Positions 5,952 to 9,827 of a DNA stretch of 9,827 nt are shown here, piece after piece. The stretch covers positions 1 through 9,827 of the forward strand of contig CAKQNZ010000070.1 in assembly GCA_934255435.1 (NCBI GenBank), written 5' to 3'. The stretch's first letter is position 1; each line of letters starts with the position of its first letter. Origin of the DNA: an uncultured Clostridia bacterium. Lineage in GTDB: Bacteria > Bacillota > Clostridia > Peptostreptococcales > Anaerovoracaceae. The notes under the pieces were generated by a model that saw only the letters and a program-made list of their open reading frames with translations, had not been told where the DNA came from and made no database searches. The position numbers were made by a program, and so were the translations under genes.

Positions 5952-7292
5952 TTAGATTTCAGTGACATCACCGCCCAGCTTCCTGAAATCGTCGAAAAAG
6001 TCCGGATATGATTTGCTGACTGCTTCAGCGTGCTCGATCGTTACCGAGTTTTCACATATACATGACGCCACTGCTGCTGCCATGGCGATTCTGTGGTCGT
6101 TGTGGCTCGTCACAGTGCCTCCCGACAGGCGGGACGTTCCCGATATGGAAAGCCCTGCCTCACGGCATGCGACGTCTGCGCCGAGTCTCTGCAGGAAATC
6201 GCATACCGTTGCCAGTCTGTCGGATTCTTTTATCTTCAGCCTTTCGGCTCCGGTTATCTCCGAATGTCCCTCTGCGGCGGACATCACTGCGGCAAGGACT
6301 GGTACGAGATCCGGTATCTGTGTCACGTTCAGCTCTATCCCGGAAAGTCCTGACGTGCTGCCTGTCTGAGGCAGTGTTGAGCATGTCACAGATGCCAGAC
6401 CGGTGCTGCTGTCTTCAGAGATCTCCACGGAAACTCCGAGGTCTTTCAGTACTTTGACGATGTCTTTGTCACGCTGTGATGATGACATTTTCAGACCGTC
6501 GCATGTGACGTGTCCTCCGAGAGCGCCGCTTGCCAGCCAGAATGCTGCATTTGACCAGTCGCCCTCTATCGCAAGACCTTCCGGTTCGGTGTACTGCTGT
6601 CTGCCGGGTATGATGTATGTTATGAAATCGTTTTTGTCTGTGGCCGTCTGTATTTCTATGCCGAAGTCCCGGAGCACGTCCATGGAAAGCTCCACATATC
6701 CTGCAGATTCCAGTTTCGTGGTGATATGCAGGCGGCTGTCTTCTTCCAGCAGTGGCAGTGCGAAAAGCAGGCCTGTTATGAACTGTGAACTTATATTGCC
6801 AGGCAGTGAATATTCTCCGGGCTGCAGTCTGCCCTCTATGGTGCATATCTCTCTTACGTTTTTTTCATCGACCGGAGACTTTGCATCAGGACCTGCTCCC
6901 GACGCCATGGAAAAAGTGCATCCGTGGTTTTCCATTTCTTCTTTCAGCGGTGATATGGGCCTCTGAGGCAGTTTGCCTGCTCCGGCAAAGACGGCGCTGT
7001 CTGTGACCGCCATCGCTACAGGGAGCATGAATCTCAGTGTCGAGCCGCTTTCCCCGCAGTCGAGATATGGTATGCGGCTGTTTTCCTGTTCCTGTTTGAC
7101 ATCCAGCTGTGAAAGACATTTTTTCGTTGCTGTGATATCCCGTGAGAATTCCGGGATAAAAAGCGGGTCTTCCGATGCTCTGCCCTGCAGCTGCGACAGC
7201 TTCTGTGCGATCAGCACCCGGTGTGCATGGGATTTCGAGGGCATAGCTGTTATGCTTCCATGGAGTTTGCCTGGTATTATTCTTACATTCAT
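5952..7292 (-). CDS. aroA: 3-phosphoshikimate 1-carboxyvinyltransferase (EPSP synthase)
   Basis: The 446-aa enzyme joins phosphoenolpyruvate to shikimate-3-phosphate, yielding EPSP. Visible motifs are MPSKSHAHRVLIA (17-29, K20), DCGESGSTLRF (78-88), LPGNISSQFITGLL (163-176, with the S168-S169-Q170 substrate motif), GDWSNAAFWLA (244-254), IPDLVPVLAA with catalytic D328, LKIKESDRLA (352-361), SHNDHRIAMA (396-405) and SKSYPDFFDDF. All key positions are present. The PEP-binding loop reads GESGSTLRF and not the GNAGTAMRP of E. coli AroA. By alignment the glycine equivalent to G96 is kept, T97 is serine and P101 is phenylalanine. A GAAAGGA lies about 12 nt before the ATG, a weaker ribosome site than for neighbouring genes. 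The gap to aroB is 28 nt. Confidence 0.95.
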   Translation of the reverse strand: MNVRIIPGKLHGSITAMPSKSHAHRVLIAQKLSQLQGRASEDPLFIPEFSRDITATKKCLSQLDVKQEQENSRIPYLDCGESGSTLRFMLPVAMAVTDSAVFAGAGKLPQRPISPLKEEMENHGCTFSMASGAGPDAKSPVDEKNVREICTIEGRLQPGEYSLPGNISSQFITGLLFALPLLEEDSRLHITTKLESAGYVELSMDVLRDFGIEIQTATDKNDFITYIIPGRQQYTEPEGLAIEGDWSNAAFWLASGALGGHVTCDGLKMSSSQRDKDIVKVLKDLGVSVEISEDSSTGLASVTCSTLPQTGSTSGLSGIELNVTQIPDLVPVLAAVMSAAEGHSEITGAERLKIKESDRLATVCDFLQRLGADVACREAGLSISGTSRLSGGTVTSHNDHRIAMAAAVASCICENSVTIEHAEAVSKSYPDFFDDFRKLGGDVTEI

Positions 7293-7320
7293 TCGTATAT
7301 GATATCCTTTCAGAAATAGC

Positions 7321-8409
7321 TTAGTTCTGCTGAAGACCGAGGGAGAATATCTCTTCCAGGCGGTCTGTAGGGACTTTCTTCAGTGTGCATCCGTTATCCT
7401 GCGGGATCACCAGTGTTATCATGCTGCCCCGGACTTTTTTGTCTCCCAGGGCTGCCTCTGCCAGCTGAGCTGCACTGTATGGACAGTCAAGGCTGAATCC
7501 TGATCTGGTCAGCACCTCGGTCATGTCGTCGCAGCACTTTCTGTCTGTCCAGCCCAGGGCTGCTGCGGCTCTTGCGATGATCGCCATGCCGATGGCAACA
7601 GCGTGTCCGTGTCTTATGGAGTAGCTGCTGCATTTTTCGATGGCATGCGCAGGCGTGTGTCCCAGATTCAGTAGCTGGCGGACTCCTGATTCACGTTCGT
7701 CTTCCTCTACGACTCTGCGCTTGACTTCAACAGCCATGGCAGCTATATCGGTGAGGAAATCAGCGTCCTGTATCTTCATGCCGTTTCTGATGGCGCCGGT
7801 GATGTCCGGATCGCCGATGATGCCTGCTTTGACTGCCTCTGCGATGCCGTCCAGCTTCAGATCCTCCGACAGTGTGCCAAGCACATCCGGATCGAAAAGC
7901 ACGGCGGATGGCTGCCAGAAGGCGCCGGCCAGGTTCTTGCCTGCATCGAGGTTCACTCCGGTCTTGCCGCCCACCGATGAGTCGACTACTGCCAGCAGGG
8001 AAGTAGGTATCTGTACGAACTCCACTCCTCTGAGGAAACTGGCGGCTGCAAAGCCTGTAACGTCACCGGTGATGCCGCCTCCCAGAGCCAGCAGCATATC
8101 AGATCTCGAGAATCTGTTGTCTGCCAGATAGTTGAGGATGCTGCCGATGGTGGATATGTTTTTGTTTTCCTCGCCTCCCGGGAAAACATATTTGTACACA
8201 TCGTATCCGGTGGAGCGGAGGGACTGCTGCAGCGCCTGGTCTTCGCCTCCGTAAAGCCTGGCCACAGTTTCGTCTGTGACTATACAGAACTTTACAGATG
8301 ACGGATCTTTGCCAAGGACGTCACGGATGTATCCGCCTGTCATGCTGAGCATCCCGTGCTCCATTATCACGTCGTATTTTCTTGATGCATTGACTGAGAT
8401 TTTTTTCAT
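7321..8409 (-). CDS. aroB: 3-dehydroquinate synthase
   Basis: The 362-aa NAD- and divalent-metal-dependent enzyme cyclises DAHP to 3-dehydroquinate, step two of the pathway. It shows the NAD-binding GGGITGDVTGFAAASFLRG (110-128), PTSLLAVVDSSVGGKTGVN (135-153), and probable metal ligands E191 (DGIAEAVKAGII), H251 (NLGHTPAHAIE) and H267 (RHGHAVAIGM). The usual GHTFGHAIE reads GHTPAHAIE, and HGEAV reads HGHAV; the proposed metal ligands are unaffected. Length is normal. GGAGG lies 11 nt before the ATG. It follows tyrA by 45 nt and precedes aroA by 28 nt, so it is within one transcription unit. Paralogues such as 2-deoxy-scyllo-inosose synthase are unlikely given the operon. Confidence 0.95.
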   Translation of the reverse strand: MKKISVNASRKYDVIMEHGMLSMTGGYIRDVLGKDPSSVKFCIVTDETVARLYGGEDQALQQSLRSTGYDVYKYVFPGGEENKNISTIGSILNYLADNRFSRSDMLLALGGGITGDVTGFAAASFLRGVEFVQIPTSLLAVVDSSVGGKTGVNLDAGKNLAGAFWQPSAVLFDPDVLGTLSEDLKLDGIAEAVKAGIIGDPDITGAIRNGMKIQDADFLTDIAAMAVEVKRRVVEEDERESGVRQLLNLGHTPAHAIEKCSSYSIRHGHAVAIGMAIIARAAAALGWTDRKCCDDMTEVLTRSGFSLDCPYSAAQLAEAALGDKKVRGSMITLVIPQDNGCTLKKVPTDRLEEIFSLGLQQN

Positions 8410-8454
8410 ATAATGAATTTCCTCCGGTTGTAAGAGCAGCTGCCTCTGTCTCTG

Positions 8455-9294
8455 TTAAAAGATCTCGCCGTCGATGATCGCTTTTTTCTCACGACCGTCT
8501 TTGAGCAGTGCTCTGAGTTTATCGCTGTCGTCATCTCTGATGGCATCTCTGTATTCTTTGAGGTTTGCTATCAGCGTGTCTATCTCGCCTGCGAGATTGT
8601 CACGGTTTTCCAGGAACAGTTCTGTCCACATGTCTTCATTGAGCTTGGCTACACGAGTCAGATCTTTGTAGCTTCCTGCCGAGAAGCCTGCATGTTCCTG
8701 AGCTGTAGGGCTTTTGATGTATGCGTTGGAAACAACGTGCGCCAGCTGCGAGGTGAAGGCTATCTTCCTGTCGTGAGCTTCAGGCGTCGTTATTTCGATA
8801 TTCGTGAACCCTATGGACGCGAAAAGCGACTTGAGCTTTTCGATGCTTTCGATAGGTCCCTTTGTTTCAGTGAAGATCATGGATGCATTGTTGAACAGCG
8901 TCTTCTTTGCATATGAAAAGCCTGAATGTTCGAGTCCTGCCATAGGGTGTCCGCCGATGAAAAGGAAGCCCTTTTCTTCTGCAATGGGTATGAGTTCATC
9001 GCATACCAGCTTTTTGATACCTCCGCAGTCCACCACGATGGCGTCTTTTTTGAAAAGGTCCGCATGGGCCTTGACGTAGTCCACTGTAGCATGCGGATAA
9101 AGTGCGATGATGACTATGTCACACTGTGTCAGCAGAGTATCTGTCAGCGGCTGTTCGATGGCGTTGACAAGGATCGCTTTTTTGACGACCTGCTCGCTGA
9201 TATCGGTGCCGTAAACTGTATTATCTGTATTCTGGCTTATGGACTTCGCCAGTGAGCCGCCGATGAGTCCAAGTCCCACTATTCCTATTTCCAT
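8455..9294 (-). CDS. tyrA: Prephenate dehydrogenase (TyrA)
   Basis: The 279-aa oxidoreductase decarboxylates prephenate to 4-hydroxyphenylpyruvate for tyrosine synthesis. The N-terminal Rossmann fold has GLGLIGGS (7-14) and an aspartate at D31 ending the second strand, which favours NAD over NADP. Further motifs are VVDCGGIKK (87-95), GGHPMAGLEHSG (114-125, H116), HDRKIAFTSQLAHVVSNA (174-191) and AGSYKDLTRVA (206-216). The protein ends after the helical dimerisation domain: it lacks the C-terminal ACT domain of the B. subtilis type and the N-terminal chorismate mutase of the E. coli type. Arogenate as substrate cannot be excluded. The start has GAGGTGA 6 nt upstream. A TATAAT lies in the 39-nt gap from aroF, but the gene is probably mostly read through from upstream. 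Confidence 0.93.
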   Translation of the reverse strand: MEIGIVGLGLIGGSLAKSISQNTDNTVYGTDISEQVVKKAILVNAIEQPLTDTLLTQCDIVIIALYPHATVDYVKAHADLFKKDAIVVDCGGIKKLVCDELIPIAEEKGFLFIGGHPMAGLEHSGFSYAKKTLFNNASMIFTETKGPIESIEKLKSLFASIGFTNIEITTPEAHDRKIAFTSQLAHVVSNAYIKSPTAQEHAGFSAGSYKDLTRVAKLNEDMWTELFLENRDNLAGEIDTLIANLKEYRDAIRDDDSDKLRALLKDGREKKAIIDGEIF

Positions 9295-9300
9295 TATAAA

Positions 9301-9307
9301 TCACCTC
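9301..9307 (-). promoter_or_regulatory. Ribosome binding site of tyrA
   Basis: GAGGTGA lies 6 nt before the ATG at 9294, a well-placed Shine-Dalgarno that supports this start over any later methionine. Confidence 0.65.
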
Positions 9308-9315
9308 GATGTTAT

Positions 9316-9321
9316 ATTATA
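9316..9321 (-). promoter_or_regulatory. Possible -10 hexamer in the aroF-tyrA gap
   Basis: An exact TATAAT sits in an A/T-rich gap on the coding strand. No convincing -35 is found 16-19 nt upstream (the best, TTACAA, matches poorly), and the transcript would begin almost on the tyrA ribosome site. It may simply reflect the A/T-rich gap. Confidence 0.22.
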
Positions 9322-9333
9322 GTAGTTTTTTTC

Positions 9334-9827
9334 TTAGCCTTTGTAAGCCAGTGGTCTGATAGCGTTGACTGCCTGCATCACGTCGTCGAATGCTGCCGGT
9401 GTCAGTGACTGTGCTCCGTCGCAAAGTGCAGCAGGCGGGTTGTTGTGTACTTCTATCATAAGACCGTCTGCACCTGCAGCTGTTGCAGCCATAGCCATTG
9501 GTTTTACAAGACCTGCGATACCTGTAGCGTGGCTTGGGTCAACGATGATAGGAAGATGTGTCATTGTCTTCAGGAGCGGTATCGATGCAAGATCGAGGGT
9601 GTTTCTTGTGGCAGTTTCGAATGTCCTGATACCACGTTCGCAGAGGATGATATTGCTGTTGCCGCCTGCCATGATGTATTCAGCACTCATCAGCAGTTCC
9701 TTCAGTGTGCTGGAAAGACCTCTTTTGAGAAGGATAGGCTTGTCAGTATGTCCCAGTTCTTTCAGCAGTTCGAAGTTCTGCATGTTCCTGGCGCCGACCT
9801 GTATCACGTCTACATTTTCGAAAAGAG
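9334..9827 (-). CDS. aroF: 3-deoxy-7-phosphoheptulonate synthase (DAHP synthase), N-terminal part outside the window
   Basis: The enzyme condenses phosphoenolpyruvate and erythrose-4-phosphate to DAHP, the committed first step. The last 163 residues are visible; the frame stays open to the window edge, so the GTG at 9807 is internal. Motifs, numbered from the edge, are [12 protein letters not shown] (6-17), LLKRGLS (32-38), [11 protein letters not shown] (60-70), VDPSHATG (95-102), [11 protein letters not shown] (120-130) and DGAQSLT (136-142). H99, E125 and D136 would be three of the four metal ligands, and their 26- and 11-residue spacing agrees with that of the Thermotoga-type enzyme as I recall it. 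This is the type I-beta (AroF/AroA(G), KDOPS-like) class, usually about 340 aa. Any N-terminal regulatory ferredoxin-like or chorismate mutase domain would lie outside, so feedback control cannot be judged. The gene leads tyrA by 39 nt. Confidence 0.95.
   Translation of the reverse strand, partial: LFENVDVIQVGARNMQNFELLKELGHTDKPILLKRGLSSTLKELLMSAEYIMAGGNSNIILCERGIRTFETATRNTLDLASIPLLKTMTHLPIIVDPSHATGIAGLVKPMAMAATAAGADGLMIEVHNNPPAALCDGAQSLTPAAFDDVMQAVNAIRPLAYKG

Noticed and set aside
9805..9807. GTG as the start of aroF
   Set aside because: The frame continues to the window edge with conserved residues ([14 protein letters not shown]), and half of the family's usual length is missing, so the start lies outside.

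Overview
The window carries most of an aromatic amino acid (shikimate) operon on the minus strand, with the 3' part of a biotin gene converging on it from the plus strand. The organism is most likely a member of Bacillota, class Clostridia. The reasons are the gene order aroF-tyrA-aroB-aroA-aroC-pheA-aroE/K, a clostridial-style chorismate synthase and EPSP synthase, purine-rich Shine-Dalgarno sites before nearly every gene, a DUF1847 metal-binding protein, and roughly 50% GC by eye. The species cannot be named from this sequence.

Layout from left to right. Positions 2-1081 (+) are the C-terminal ~359 residues of BioA, the DAPA aminotransferase of biotin synthesis. Positions 1095-1141 form a strong hairpin with T-tracts on both sides, a bidirectional terminator between the convergent units. 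Everything after that is on the minus strand, so transcription runs right to left. It enters the window inside aroF (DAHP synthase, 9827-9334, 5' end missing) and continues through tyrA (9294-8455), aroB (8409-7321), aroA (7292-5952), aroC (5915-4791) and pheA (4789-3614). A 350-nt non-coding leader follows (3613-3264), then an aroE-aroK fusion (3263-1968) and last a DUF1847 gene (1939-1238).

Together these genes cover the pathway from PEP + erythrose-4-phosphate to chorismate, and then to prephenate, phenylpyruvate and 4-hydroxyphenylpyruvate. One step is absent from the window: 3-dehydroquinate dehydratase (aroD/aroQ). Gaps between the first six genes are 1-45 nt, so they are very probably cotranscribed. 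The long gap before aroEK contains an extended -10 promoter and several inverted repeats, suggesting that the last two genes can also be expressed separately. PheA carries a C-terminal ACT domain for phenylalanine feedback; TyrA has none.

No mobile elements, CRISPR arrays, tRNAs or rRNAs were seen. The window is mostly ordinary core metabolism. The points most worth a second look are the AroE-AroK fusion, the cysteine-rich DUF1847 gene at the end of a shikimate operon, and the structured leader between pheA and aroEK.
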